A DNA stretch of 64,000 nt, from contig CM054059.1 in NCBI GenBank assembly GCA_028641055.1, positions 110,434,263 through 110,498,262 of the forward strand, given 5' to 3'. Positions 22,008-34,100 of the stretch are shown here, piece after piece (position 1 is the stretch's first letter; each line of letters opens with the position of its first letter). The stretch is from Alopecurus myosuroides (Eukaryota; Streptophyta; Magnoliopsida; Poales; Poaceae). A model generated the notes under the pieces. The model was not told where the DNA came from. It searched no databases and was given only the letters and a program-made list of their open reading frames with translations. The position numbers and the translations under genes are program-made.

Positions 22008-22486
22008 AATGGTATCAGAGCCTTGGTTCCCGATTCCCGAGGTTGTTTCGATACGATTGGTTATCGAAGCAACGGGTCCGCAAAGCCTGTAGGATAACCT
22101 CGCTAACGGTCGTTGTTTCTAGTGTGTCAAAAACTATCTTCTGCTAAACTATTTTGAAAAGCTCTCAATAGGATTCTTGTTTTCTCCTCATCTATATTAT
22201 ATTTCTCCTCTCATCTTATTTGTTTTGGAGTCTTCTCTTCTCATCTATCTTTCAAAGTGTTAGGTTTTCTACGTGGGTGGACGTTCTCTAAGCTTGTTAA
22301 CCTAATAGGTTCGATCATCGGAAGATTTTTGGTGGAAGAACATCGTCATCACTCCGAGCAAGAATCTTTTGTTAGTGGTGTCGAGGATATCAACTGGAAG
22401 CATGAAGAATCGATAGTCAAACTTCTTTCCCCTCCCGGGTTAGGGGGTGGATTGCGAGGGCGCAATCCCTTGTTAGTGGTGTCGTC
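22008..22486 (+). other. 479-base interior of the LARD-like element
   Basis: It contains the primer-binding site TGGTATCAGAGC at 22010-22021 and a repeated TTGTTAGTGGTGTCG (near 22370 and 22469). There is no clear polypurine tract directly before the right LTR, though a purine-rich stretch lies at 22437-22460. The ORF at 22257-22517 has no recognisable domain. Confidence 0.7.
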
Positions 22487-25400
22487 TGTAACACCTGGGG
22501 TGTTTTCCCCAATTTAGAAAATTGATTGTTTTCCTTTTGCTTTGCATCAAGCATCATATGCATTGCATTGTTTTCACACCAACTTGAAAATTCAAACCAA
22601 CTTAAACTTTTTCAAACAATGCATATTTGTTTTTCAAATCAAATTGAAGTGGAAAAATAATTTTGGCTTGGTTAATAAAAAACCCTATTTTATTAAACCC
22701 TATTTTTGACTTTCAAATTCAAATTCAAACAACAAGCAAATATTTGAAATTTTGAAAACTAACACTTGTGCAACTGGGCATTTTAGTTGCCAAGTGCAAA
22801 GAAATTAAAATCATATTTTTCTGAGTATTAAAACTCCCCCAATTCCATTTCTTTTCTCTCCCTATTCTTTTACAAAAAAAAAGAAAAGAAAGGAAAGCAA
22901 ACACACAGCTGTGGGGAGGCAGGCCACAAAGGCCCACCTACAACCCACAGAGAAAGCCCAAACCGCAGCCCACATCCCCTTTCTCCTTCCTCCGTCCGTA
23001 CAGACGAGAAGGAGAACGTGATCCCCCCCACCTGTCCCTTTCCCCTCCATGGTCCCCCTCTCCCTTATCTACCCCTATGGAGAGCCCCAAACCCTAGCCT
23101 CCCCTCTCCTCTCTTCCCCTCCTTCCGCCACCACCTCTCCTTTCCACCCTCTGTTCTTCTATTTCCTCTGAACCTTTTGGTAGCGAGAGAGAGCACGGGA
23201 GGACCTCGTCGTCGCCATCATGATCTCCTTCGAGGTGATCTGACCATGGGAATGGGACCAGTGCATGCTCCTCGACGTTCTCATGGAAGAATCGGGAGCC
23301 GGATCGTCCTGGAACACCATCGCCAAGCTCGTCTTCCACCTCTGTCGGTCTGTCCGTGCGCACAGATCGTCGCCTGCTGACCGTCTTCTCTGTCCATGCG
23401 CCAAACGACCACGCCGGACGCCCCACGGTGAGCCTTCCGTCCGCCTGGACCTGCTTCCCCTCTCATTCCCTTGCTCTCTGTGCGTGCCTTCGAGCCGCGC
23501 CAGTCATGCACCGTCTGCTTCCGGTCGCCGACCACCGCAGCTGCTGCATCCGTAGACAGTTGCGTTCAGTTTCGTCAGGGAACACCCCGCTCGCACACTT
23601 CACCTAGTTACAGCTCTGTCCCCTTTCACAAGCCGAGCACAACCCAGTTGGTAACACACCGTGCGCGCACGCCCAGCAGTCCTGGGTTCGATCCCCCCAG
23701 GCGCAAAGCCACCCCCTTTTTCCTCCTTTTCCTTTTTATTTTCCGAATTCTAGAAAACAGATCTGATTCTTTAATTCTAAAATCAATAACAAATTGAATA
23801 TTGCTCCAAATTCAATGATTCAAGTTTCGGTGGATTCATAATTTCGTGCTCTTCCTGTTAATGTCAAGTTTGCAACATGTTTCTGTAATAATTTTTGCAC
23901 TAAATAATTAAATACCTAAATGGCTATTAAAAGTTGAAACTTTGGAATTTCATAACTTGAGTTCTGTTCACCCAAATTGAGCAAACTTGGGCTCTAAAAA
24001 TTTGTCTTAACAAACTCTACACATTGGTATTTTATTTGGTCACAATTGAATTAATTTTGAACATGTTTCCCTCTGTTTACTAAAAGAGGCAGAATAGAAA
24101 TGCCTATGAAAAATTGCATAATAAATTCAATAATAACCCAAAAATTATGTTTAATAGCTCAAAATGTTCAGTGAAACATTTGCTACATGTTTTGAACCTT
24201 TTCAATACAATTTGTTTACTGTTTTTCCTAATTAAAAGTGGTGCAATAATTCAATGCTTTAATTAAACCCTTTTAAATTGCAAAATTCATAACTTGGGCA
24301 ATTCAAATCCAATTCCAACATGTAAAATATGTTTTCCATCCCATTTTTCATGAACTTTGCAAATATCAACTTTGTTTTCTATTTTGAATAAAATAAATTG
24401 CTGAAAAAAACTGTTTCTTAATTAATGCATTTAAAATTGTCAAATTAATAACTTGCTCATCTAAAATCCAAATTCAACAAATGAAATATGTATTCCACCT
24501 AAAGTTTTGTGTTCTTTCCAAATATGAATTTTGTGATCTATTTTGAACAATTAAAATGGGTGAAAAAAACAAATGCTTGTGTAACTCATTTAAGAAGCCA
24601 AATTTCATAACTTAATAAATAAAATTCCAAACTTGGTAAACAATATTTCAAATTGAAGCTATTGTTGTTTTCTTATTGTTTTCATCATCCATGCATCATT
24701 CTAATCAACTTTCACATGATGGTTATTTGTAGATCATTTAATTCAACATTAATTCATGGGCTTTTCTATATGCAACCCAAATTGCATATGGTCCCATTTA
24801 AATATGTTTACCATGTCAACTAGTTTATCTTTGATGCATCCTTAAACTTGTCATGCATCCATATCTTGATCATGCTGGATCTTTTGCCGTAGTAGTAATT
24901 GTTGCATCCGGTGTTTGTCCTAGTTTGTTGCTTCTTCGCGGATAGGACGTTGAGATGATGTGAGCAACGACAAGTTCTGCGGATGTACCTCTACTTGCTG
25001 GATTCCAGGCAAGTATACTCACTTGCTGCCAAATGGTTGCCTTTCATCACTTGTTACCGATTCTTTCCGTTGTTCTTATGCTAGCCTTATGATTCGATGC
25101 TTGTGTCTCGATCCTATCATATGTTTACCTTGCATCCATGATATAGCCTTCCTTCCACTTCCTATTACCTGTTGTTTGTTTACCTTGTTGGCCCTCGTGT
25201 CGTAGTTGCATGCTTAGTGTTGTTTGCGCTCAAGTACTGTTGTCCGTCTTATCACCTGTTTAGTTTGATAGTTGGGTTTCAATTCAATCAACAACATGTT
25301 AATGTTTTGGGTAATAATAATTTGATGATAAGGCACCGGCAGGAGGCCCGGCGTGGTTTTGAGGCCTGCTAGTGTCGACCCTAATTAGGAAAAGGGTCTT

Positions 25401-26607
25401 GTCCATTGATCCATGATGAGCGCACTAACCGCATGTGGGAAGCGAGTATGGGCGCCCCCCCCCCCCGCAATTCTGATTCGATTCGCATCTCGTCCAAATC
25501 GCCACACTTAGTTCGGGATTTTCATTTGATGCATGCATATGCAGGTGCGAACCCTTGGCGTCAGGGTGGAACTTTTGTAGTCGGCATTTAGGGCGGCGTG
25601 GTCTTAGAGTGCTATGAGGGTCCCCCTTTTCTTCGTGGGGGCTCGATTAGCCGCGCACGCACAGCACGTGGTTCTTTGGGCTTGATGCGAAGAAGAGTTG
25701 GGTTGTGTTGAGTACCTCGCTTGGTGGCTTGATCCCCCGTCTGGCGGGTTATTCCTACGTGTACGGCCAAATTGGTGCATCCCTGCAGGGTTAAATCTTC
25801 TCGAGAAGCCGTGTTGTCCGCGGTTATGGATGACTTGGTGAAAGTGCTGGCTAACAAGTACTCAGACAACTTACACCTAATGATGATAACTTGACTAGTA
25901 ATATAGATTACCTCCACCATTAAAATGAATGTCACCTTAATCAATTGTGTGAGTTTCCTTGGGTTGCTTCCTTAGTAGGGGGTAACATTGGATGGGTAGT
26001 GTTTGGTGAGTAGTTGTAGTTGGTTCGGATACGCTATCTTATCCCCTTTCTTTTAGCCGGATGTTGTAGCGAGTCTCTGTAGTTAGTTAGTGCAGCCCGC
26101 TGCCGCTTCTTTGCAATAATCCATTCCTTTCCGTTGTACCCAAAGTATTTGTATCTTGTGATGATTGGTTACGCTGGTATCTTGTGAGTATGGTTTATCC
26201 ACTTGCCAGTACTTAACCGTACTGACCCACGAATCCCTTTCGTGGCTGCGTATTCCACATTGCAGTCAACAGGTTTGAAGTCTAATGATGTTAGCTTGGG
26301 AATCCCTCCGGCTTGTCCTGGGCAGGGATTGGACGCCATCGGTTATCTTCAGGACTCTTAGTCCAATTTGTATCTTGTCCGTAGTCGGACACTATGTTGC
26401 TTCTTCCGCTGTTATTTGGATCTTTGTATTGTATCAGTTGTATCCTTGACTCGTTTGAGTCTTCTTGTATATATCTTTTCTGTTGTTGTTGCGGAATATT
26501 CGTGAACTGTTGTAATGTTATCACAAGTGGCAACCTGGAATCAGTTATTATGTGGATTTTGGCGGGAATGCTGAAATCTGCATAGTGCCCGATCTCGGGG
26601 CGTCACA
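22487..26607 (+). repeat. Right 4.1-kb LTR of the LARD-like element
   Basis: 4121 bases, the partner of 17879-22007. Its C tract is 12 long against 18 in the left copy. An eight-base CT-rich stretch near 23060 is shorter, and scattered single-base changes are present. Confidence 0.9.
23640..23695 (+). other. tRNA-like A and B box pair inside the right LTR
   Basis: A box CAACCCAGTTGG at 23640-23651 and B box GGTTCGATCCC at 23685-23695. The B box here fits the consensus better than in the left LTR. Confidence 0.55.
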
Positions 26608-28137
26608 TCAAGTTTCCCTCAGAAAGAAACCAAGGTTGAATCAACTAGTAGGAGGAAGGAGTAACTTCAGAAGGTTGGTGCAGTTGAGATGGTAGGGCGC
26701 ACTACCGGGTCAGCAGCAACGTGGAACCTACACAACACAATCAAATCACTTTGCCCCAACGAAGCAGTGAGGTTGTGAATCTCACCGATTTTACTGAACA
26801 CAAAGAGGTTAAACGTATGGTGTGGAAAACAGTATGAGAACAATAAGAAAACAGTAGCAGCAGTGTGAAAACAGTAATTGCAATGGTTGTAATATCAGTA
26901 TGAGAAAATGGACCGGGGTCCACAGTTCACTAGTGGTGTCTCTCCATAAAAGATAAATAACACGTGTGGTGAACGAATTACAGATCGATAATTGATAGAA
27001 ATGAAGGCTGCACCGTAGTGCATATGCAAATCATAAACATTACTATGTGATTCATGCGGGCATTACAACAAAATACATAGACCGTCATCCAACTGCGTCT
27101 ATTACTAACAATCCATCTTCTGAATATCATCCGAACAAACATTGGGTATTAAGTTGCAAGAAACAAATAATCGCAGTCGGGAAAGTGTGTAATGTAAACA
27201 ATGTAAACGAAGTAAACATCGTTGTTTTCTCCCTAATGGCAACAACACATCCTCCATCCGTCATGTTTCTGTCACTCGAGCACAGATGCAAAGGAGGCAT
27301 GAACCCACTATATAGCGTAAATACTCCCTCTTGGAGTCACTAGCTTCTACATGGCCAGAGCATCTACTAATAATAGAGAGCATGCAAGATCATAAATAAC
27401 ATATGCATGAAGTTAACATGATAGATCGATAATCAGAATACATAGCATTCAACATTCATCGGATCCTAGCAAACAGAACATGTAGCATTACATAAGATGA
27501 TCTCGATCATGTAGGGAAGCTCACGAGATCTAAACATGAGGCATAAAGTGGAGGAGACAACCATCTAGCTACTGCTATAGACCCGTAGTCCAGAGCTGAA
27601 CTACTCACGCATCACTTCGGAGGAGGGCATGGTGGTGTAGACCCCTCCGGTGATGAATTTCCCTCTCAGCAGGGTGCCGGGGAGAGCTCCATGACCCTCC
27701 CGATCTCGGGATGACGATGACGGCGGTCTCGGGTTTTTTGTGGAAAAGTGGAATATATTTAGGGTTGTCGTATCGGGGGGTAATAAATAGGCTAAAGGGC
27801 GATGGCGGTGGATGCCCGAGGGGCCCACACCACCCCACGGCGCGGCCGGGGGGGCGCCCTATGGTGTGGCCCCCTCCGGGCCTCTTCGGGACTCCGTGGA
27901 ACCTTTGGGTTTTCTAAGACTTTCGGGTTTCGAATTTTCCAATTCCGCGAATATTTCTAGAACAACTTTTCTGAAACTAAAAACAGCAGAAAACAGGGAA
28001 CTCGCTCTGTGGCATCTTGTCAATAGATTAGTCCCGGAAATCGATAAAAATGACATAAAGTGTATAGCAAACATGTACAAAATAACATGAAAGCAACATG
28101 GAACATCAGAAATTAAGGATACGTTTATGACGTATCA
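26608..28137 (-). repeat. Remainder of the split right LTR of gypsy A
   Basis: It resumes after the nested element with the duplicated TCAAG and matches 12560-14085, ending GACGTATCA at 28137. Confidence 0.85.
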
Positions 28138-28142
28138 TCAGC

Positions 28143-28940
28143 ATGCAATGCTCTAGATTGACACAACTGGATGTTCCATGTGGCTCTTGGCATGTTTCAG
28201 TCAGAGACAGAGGCCTCATGGACATGGTTCATGATGAAGTTGAAAAAATGCATATGGCCAGTGTCACCTTTGGCAATCCACACATATGCATGTAAATGAC
28301 TAGAAAATGTAGTCAAAATTGTTTTTCCCCATGCTGAGCAGAGGGAGTGCTTCAGTCATATGTGGATGAATTTAATAAAAAAGTTCAGAGGAGAAGAATT
28401 TGGGCGCATGTGGCCAGCAGCAAAATCTTACACTACACATACACATTCATATCATCTTGGTAAGATAATGGAAGCATGCACCGAGTTTGGCACATGGCTA
28501 AGAACCTACCCTTCTCTGTTATGGTAAAAGTCAGGATTTAACACAGCCATCAAGTGTGATCATATCAACAACAATTTGGCAGAAAGTTTTAACAACAGGG
28601 TGAAAAGGTTGAAAGACTTGTCTGTCCATGATATGGTTGACCAAATTAGGATCATGCGCATGCATTTGTGGGAATTGAGAAGAATGATTGGTGAATGTCT
28701 GCAAGGAGATAAGCTTCCTACGGTGGTACAACAGGCGGTTAACAGAAGTAGGAATCTTACACGTTTGTCTGTTGAGAAATCTTCAGTATGGGGCGCTGAA
28801 GTTGGAGATACCAAGACTGGAAGGAGGCATGTTGTTAACACTGAAATGCAAGACTGCACTTGCCCCGAGTGTCAACACACTGGAAAAGCATGCGAGCATG
28901 CAATACTTTTCTTGGCGTCTAAGCCGAAACTAAACATGCA
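28143..28940 (+). pseudogene. MULE transposase, part 2 of 3
   Basis: It continues the protein interrupted at 12488: HNWMFHVALGMF and HAEQRECFSHMW belong to the catalytic MULE domain. Then LAESFNNRVKRLKDLSVHDM is followed by a SWIM zinc finger near 28850-28905 (CTCPECQHTGKACEHA, pattern CxC...CxH). Stops occur near 28161, 28296 and 28521, and the stretch from 28530 to 28940 is open. Ends at the insertion of gypsy B, whose 5-base duplication CCCAT covers 28941-28945. Confidence 0.85.
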
Positions 28941-28945
28941 CCCAT

Positions 28946-29437
28946 TGACGAAGATATGAATCCTGGACCCTGCGGGTGAGGACACCCCCTCTCAGGCCCA
29001 AGGCCAAGGCCCAAGAAGAGGCGCCCTTGGAGTACTCCAGAAGGCCCACGTGAAGCCCACCCGCACTAACTTGCGGGTTAAGCTAGGAAACTTGTAAACC
29101 GACCTAGCTAGAGTTCGAGTCCTCTCCGGGTAAAACTCGAGACCTGGCCACCTATATAAGGCCAGGAGAGCCCCCCAGGAGAGGACCAAGCAATTACCGC
29201 ACGACCCAAAAGCCTCGAACTCGAGATCTACTCTCGATTTGAGCACACCATTGTAACCGATCTAATGTTCAATACAGATCGACAAGAGGCAGGAGTAAGG
29301 GTTTTACCTCTACGAGGGCCCCGAACCTGGGTAAATCTCGCCCCTGTCTAGCCGACGATTCCACCAGCGCTCATGAGTTCTCCTAATCGAAACCCGATAG
29401 GTTCACCTAAGGGACTTGTTGAGTCAGGGATTCGACA
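28946..29437 (+). repeat. Left LTR of gypsy B
   Basis: 492 bases with a core promoter TATATAA at 29153-29159. The gag reading frame opens inside the LTR at ATG 29373. Confidence 0.93.
29153..29159 (+). promoter_or_regulatory. LTR TATA box of gypsy B
   Basis: TATATAA sits within CACCTATATAAGGCCAGG; the same motif occurs at 41493-41499 in the right LTR. Confidence 0.6.
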
Positions 29438-29439
29438 AT

Positions 29440-29456
29440 TGGCGCCGACCGTGGGG
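29440..29456 (+). other. Primer-binding site of gypsy B
   Basis: TGGCGCCGACCGTGGGG lies two bases after the left LTR. The primer tRNA is not assigned here. Confidence 0.7.
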
Positions 29457-31024
29457 ACCGCGGGCGCTGGATCACCGGCATCTTCGGCTTCATCGACGTC
29501 CAACTCCCGTTGGAAACCATCTACTACGGCTCCGAGCAATCCTGTACGGATCGGATCTGTCGTAGTCACGCCTCACTCGCCGAAATCACGCCCGGTATTC
29601 GAGGATCTAGAGAAGAGCGTCACCCTGATGTTCGGGAGCTTCAACTTCATGGCGAACAGAGACGGAATCCTCCACTTCTCGGATGAATCTGAGCCTGAAT
29701 CTGGAGCCGTCAACTCGCGCTTTCCTATGGAGAAAAGTGGCGAGTCCATCCGCTTCAACACAGTCGACTATCACGCCCTCTCGACAGAGGAACCATCTCG
29801 GGTACGGGAAGCTTTCCAATCTGCGCCTAGGACACACGAGCCACGACTGGCCCAAGTCTGCATGGCAGGATCGGAACAGCCCTCAGAAACCGAATTCAGC
29901 GCAACCGAGCGCGATATAATCGGCGTCTCGCGGGAGGCCTGGAAAAGGGCCAAGGAAGCCATGCGGCGAAGTCAGCCACCCGCGGCAGGAGCCACACAGG
30001 AGGACCTAACCGCCTACCACTATCACCTAGTAAGAGCGGCCTCAAACATCAAAGATGCCCGAGCAGATCTAGCCCGTCGCAGAAGAGCGGCGGACGAATC
30101 AAGCCTGCGACGAGTCGAGCAGTCCCTTGCACCCTCGGTTGGTACCCGACCCGCGAGGAAGGGACACGCAACATCGTCAAGGGACCACGAATCCATGACT
30201 GCGACCGACAGGTCGACCACGTCTTCCTTCATGAGGGTCGACGATGACGGCAACGTTTACCCGCAAACCCCAGCTGCCGCGATCCTAGCCGCAGCAACTT
30301 ACATGCAGATGAATCAACCGACGGAAAGCGACCCTCGGGTGGAACAGTACAAACAAATTCGCAAAGGACTAGGATTGGCAGCTGCAAGGCTCGCTTCTCA
30401 CGACCGCAAGAAGACTGAAGAACAATTGGAGAAGGAGCGACAGGAGAAGGATAAGGATAAAGAAACGCCCCGCAGGCACAGAAGCTCATCCCCAAGAAAA
30501 GACAAATCGCCACGACGTGGTCGAGGAAAAGAAGCCCGCCGCCGCGGCGATAGTCGAAGCAGCAGCGACGACAGCCCGAGAGACAAAAGCTCGCGGCACC
30601 ACAGCAGCCGCTCGAGAAAACGAAGCAAGGAACCAAGGAAAAATAACGACCGCGACCGGTCTGAATACGACGCGCGATCAGATCTCGCCCAAAAAAGGGT
30701 GGATAGGGCGAGAGCTTCACGATATCGCGAGCGCTCTTCATCTGGGTCCTCGGACGACGAAACCTGTGGAGCACTCTGTTTCGCTCGCAGCATCCGCGAA
30801 GCACCTCTACCCAAAAGGTTCAAGCTCAGCACGGAGGTAACAAAATACGACGGCTCACTCGAGCCCTCCCAGTGGTTAAGCGACTACCTCACGGCAGTAA
30901 AATGCCAACGTGGGAACAAGAACACGGCCATGCAATACCTCAATTTGCATCTTACAGGCGCGGCCCGTAGTTGGCTGGAGAGAAGACCCAAATCTTGCTA
31001 CGCATCGAGGGACGATCTACACTG

Positions 31025-31143
31025 CGAAGAGTTACGAGCATGCAAACAGAAGAGTGGCGAGTTCTGCAAAAATTTCCAGTCGACTTACAAGAGGCCAGAC
31101 ACAATCGAAGAGTTACGAGCATGCAAACAGAAGAGTGGCGAGT
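31025..31143 (+). repeat. 38-base direct repeat within gag
   Basis: Identical 38-base copies at 31025-31062 and 31106-31143, offset 81 bases, both encode EELRACKQKSGE. The upstream copy interrupts the normal gag context before FCKNFQSTYKRP, so it is the likely newcomer. The frame is kept. Confidence 0.85.
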
Positions 31144-34100
31144 CCACACGAGAATATATCCAGCGGTGGACCACACTCAGGAACACCGCAGGGACCATCT
31201 CGGAAGAAGTGGCGATTGAGGCCTTCGCCAAAGGGGCGAGAAGAACCGCATTTCGAGAAGAGCTAGGCAGAGCCGCGCCCAAAACCATTGGGGAACTAAT
31301 GATCATAGACGAAAATTGGGCCAACGGAGAAGACGCGGTGCGCAATGAAAGAGCATCATCGCCCGCACACGAGGACGACCGCCATGGACGAAGAAAGAGA
31401 AGGAAATACTACGACCACGAGGATAGGGAGGAATTAGTGGCGGCAGAATTCACGCGAAATCGCGACTCTGGTCGCCGTGGAAGTCGCGAGTGGAAACCAA
31501 AAGCAGAAGAAAAATCCCCCGAGGAGGATCTTGATGCATACTGCTCGCTACATCTGTTTACAGATAAGCGCACGGGCAAAACTAAGGCAACACACCTTCT
31601 CAAGGATTGCCGAAAGTTTCATGACATCTCAGATGCTCTCGCAAGGAAAAGATTTGCATCCACCCAAAACTACCCGCCACTGCCAGGAGGAGGACAACAA
31701 TTCCTGCCGCCACCACCTCCACCTCCACCAGCAAATCCAAACATGACGCTAGCTGCACTACCTGCGCCACCGCCACAAAACACTGGAGCCAATGCATACC
31801 CGAACTCGGCAGGACAACTCGCGATGATACAGAAGGTATGCCCCTCTCGCAGAGCTCAAAAGACTAACACGAGGCAATTGTGCATGGCAGTGCAGACACC
31901 ACCAACAAAGACCGAGTACCTAAAAATGGCGGATCAGCCAATCACGTTCTCGATGAAAGACCACCCGCCACGAGTCTATCGACCAGGACACGCCGCCCTT
32001 GTCATCCAAGCTCAAATTGGTAATTACGACCTGGCCCGCGTATTCATGGACGGTGGCAGTGGCATTAACATCATCTACGCGGATACACTTTGTCGAATGA
32101 ACAAGAACCTGGACGGCCCTAACGGAATCAGAAACATCCTTCCACGGGATAGTTACGGGCAAAGCAATCCGTCCACTCGGAACAATCAACCTAGAAGTCA
32201 TGTTGGGCTCTCCAAGCAACTACAGAAGGGAATTCCTGGACTTCGAAGTCGTCGACTGGCTCTCACAGTACCACGCCATTCTTGGACGAACAGCGTTCGC
32301 CAGATTCATGGCCGTACCACATTACGCGTACTTGAAACTCAAGCTACCCGGCGAATACGGTGTGATCACCATCGACGGAGATTTCCAGAATCGGATAAGT
32401 GCGACATAGAATTTAATGAGATCGCAAAATCTTTCGGGATGCAAGAAGAACTTCAAGAGCTGGCAAAAACCACGGATCACTCCGTTATGCCCCTCACAAA
32501 GAAAAACGCGCCTGAACTGGAATTCAGCGCCAACAGCGACACTTGCAAGCATCAAGTGCACCCGACGGATTCTGCAAAGACAGCGATGGTTTCAACAACC
32601 CTCTCGCCAGCATAGGAAGACGCGCTCGTCAAACTCCTCCGTGAGTACTGGGAGATTTTCGCCTGGCAGCCCTCAGATATGCCAGGAATACCCAGGGAGT
32701 TTGCCGAGCATTCACTCGAAGTTTTTCCTGACGCCAAACGCATCAAACAAACGACTCGACGATTTTCAGAACCCAAACAGAAGGCGCTCGGAGAAGAAGT
32801 AAACAGATTGCTAGCCGCAAATTTCATTAGGGAGATCAAGATATCCACCTGGTTAGCAAACCCGGTGTTGGTCCCCAAGAAGAACACGGATATCCTTCGG
32901 GTGTGCATCGACTACACGTCGTTGAATAAGCACTGCCCCAAGGACAATTTTCCTCTACCACGAATCGACCAGATCGTGGACTCTACGGCAGGCTGCCAAC
33001 GCCTCTCCTTCCTGGACGCCTACTCGGGATATAATCAGATCCGAATGAAAAGGGAAGACGAAGAGAAGACGGCATTCATCACACCCCACGGTGTCTACTG
33101 CTACACGACAATGCCCTTCGGGCTGAAGAACGCAGGCGCAACATATCAGCGCTACATGCAAAGATGCCTCGCCAATCTCATTGGCAAGAACGTACAGGTG
33201 TACGTTGACGACATTGTCATCAAAACTCGAGTAGAGGACACACTCCTCGAAGACATCAGAGAAACATTCGACGCCCTTAATGCATATCGGATCAAGCTCA
33301 ATCCGACCAAATGCGTTTTCGGCGTCCCTGCAGGAAAACTCCTCGGGTACCTGGTATCCGCCAGAGGCATTGAAGCCAACCCGGAGAAAATACAAGCCAT
33401 CCTGACTATGAAGGAGTCAACCAATCTACGCGGAGTCCAGCAGCTCGCAGGACGACTAGCCGCCCTAAGCAGGTTCATCGCACGATTGGGAGAGCAAGCG
33501 TTACCCTTCTACAAATTACTGAAGAAGACGGACAAATTCGAGTGGACACCCGAAGCTAAACAAGCATTCGCAGACTTGAAGCGATCGTTGCAAAGCAGGC
33601 GCGTCCTTGCAACACCGCGAGAAAGGGAGCCACTTTTCCTATACTTAGCCGCTACAAACCAGGTCATCAGCACAGCAATCGTAGTCGAACGACCTGAAGA
33701 CGGCAAAGCATACGGAGTCCAACGACCAATATATTACATCAGCGAAGTGCTCTCGTCATGCAAACAACGATACCCTCATTATCAGAAGCTCGCATATGGA
33801 GTTGTTCTCACAGCCCGAAAGCTCAAACATTATTTCCAGGAACACGCCATCACAGTGGTTAATGATGCGTCACTTGGGACAATCATGAACAACCCTATGG
33901 CATCCGGAAGAATAGCAAAATGGAGCATCGAGTTGGGCGCCTGGGACATCACCTATACAGGACGCAACACAGTCAAATCTCAAGTACTCGTGGAATTCCT
34001 CAGCGAATGGACAGAGCTACAAACGCCCGGGCCACCTGAGTACACGAGCAATTGGATAATGTACTTCGATGGATCCAAGAGAAACGAAGGAGCAGGAGAT

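Larger units (their letters stand above)
17879..26607 (+). mobile_element. LARD-like retrotransposon derivative with 4.1-kb LTRs and a 479-base interior
   Basis: Two near-identical direct repeats (17879-22007 and 22487-26607) begin TGTAACACC and end GCGTCACA. The whole is flanked by a perfect 5-base duplication TCAAG (17874-17878 and 26608-26612). A primer-binding site TGGTATCAGAGC follows the left LTR at 22010. No gag, protease, reverse transcriptase or integrase is present. By eye there are about ten substitutions plus a few indels in the first 1.2 kb of the LTR pair, so it is young. It resembles large retrotransposon derivatives (LARDs), except that the interior is far shorter than in the described barley type, suggesting internal deletion. 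Confidence 0.9.
12489..28137 (-). mobile_element. Gypsy-type LTR retrotransposon A (non-autonomous), inserted in the MULE
   Basis: LTRs start TGAT and end ATCA, and the flanks ACAGC (12484-12488) and TCAGC (28138-28142) differ by one base. Read on the minus strand, the 5' LTR is on the right, next to a primer-binding-like site CTGGCGCTGTTGCCGGGG (17787-17804). The 3' LTR is on the left, preceded by the polypurine tract AAGCTTGGGGATG (14087-14100). Without the nested element at 17879-26607 it is about 6.9 kb. The only coding remnant is a short gag-like ORF; there is no reverse transcriptase or integrase, so it must have depended on a partner. Element C at 42032 belongs to the same family in the opposite orientation. 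Confidence 0.85.

Noticed and set aside
22257..22517. gag-like ORF in the LARD-like interior
   Set aside because: 86 codons running into the LTR, with no gag motif or zinc knuckle.
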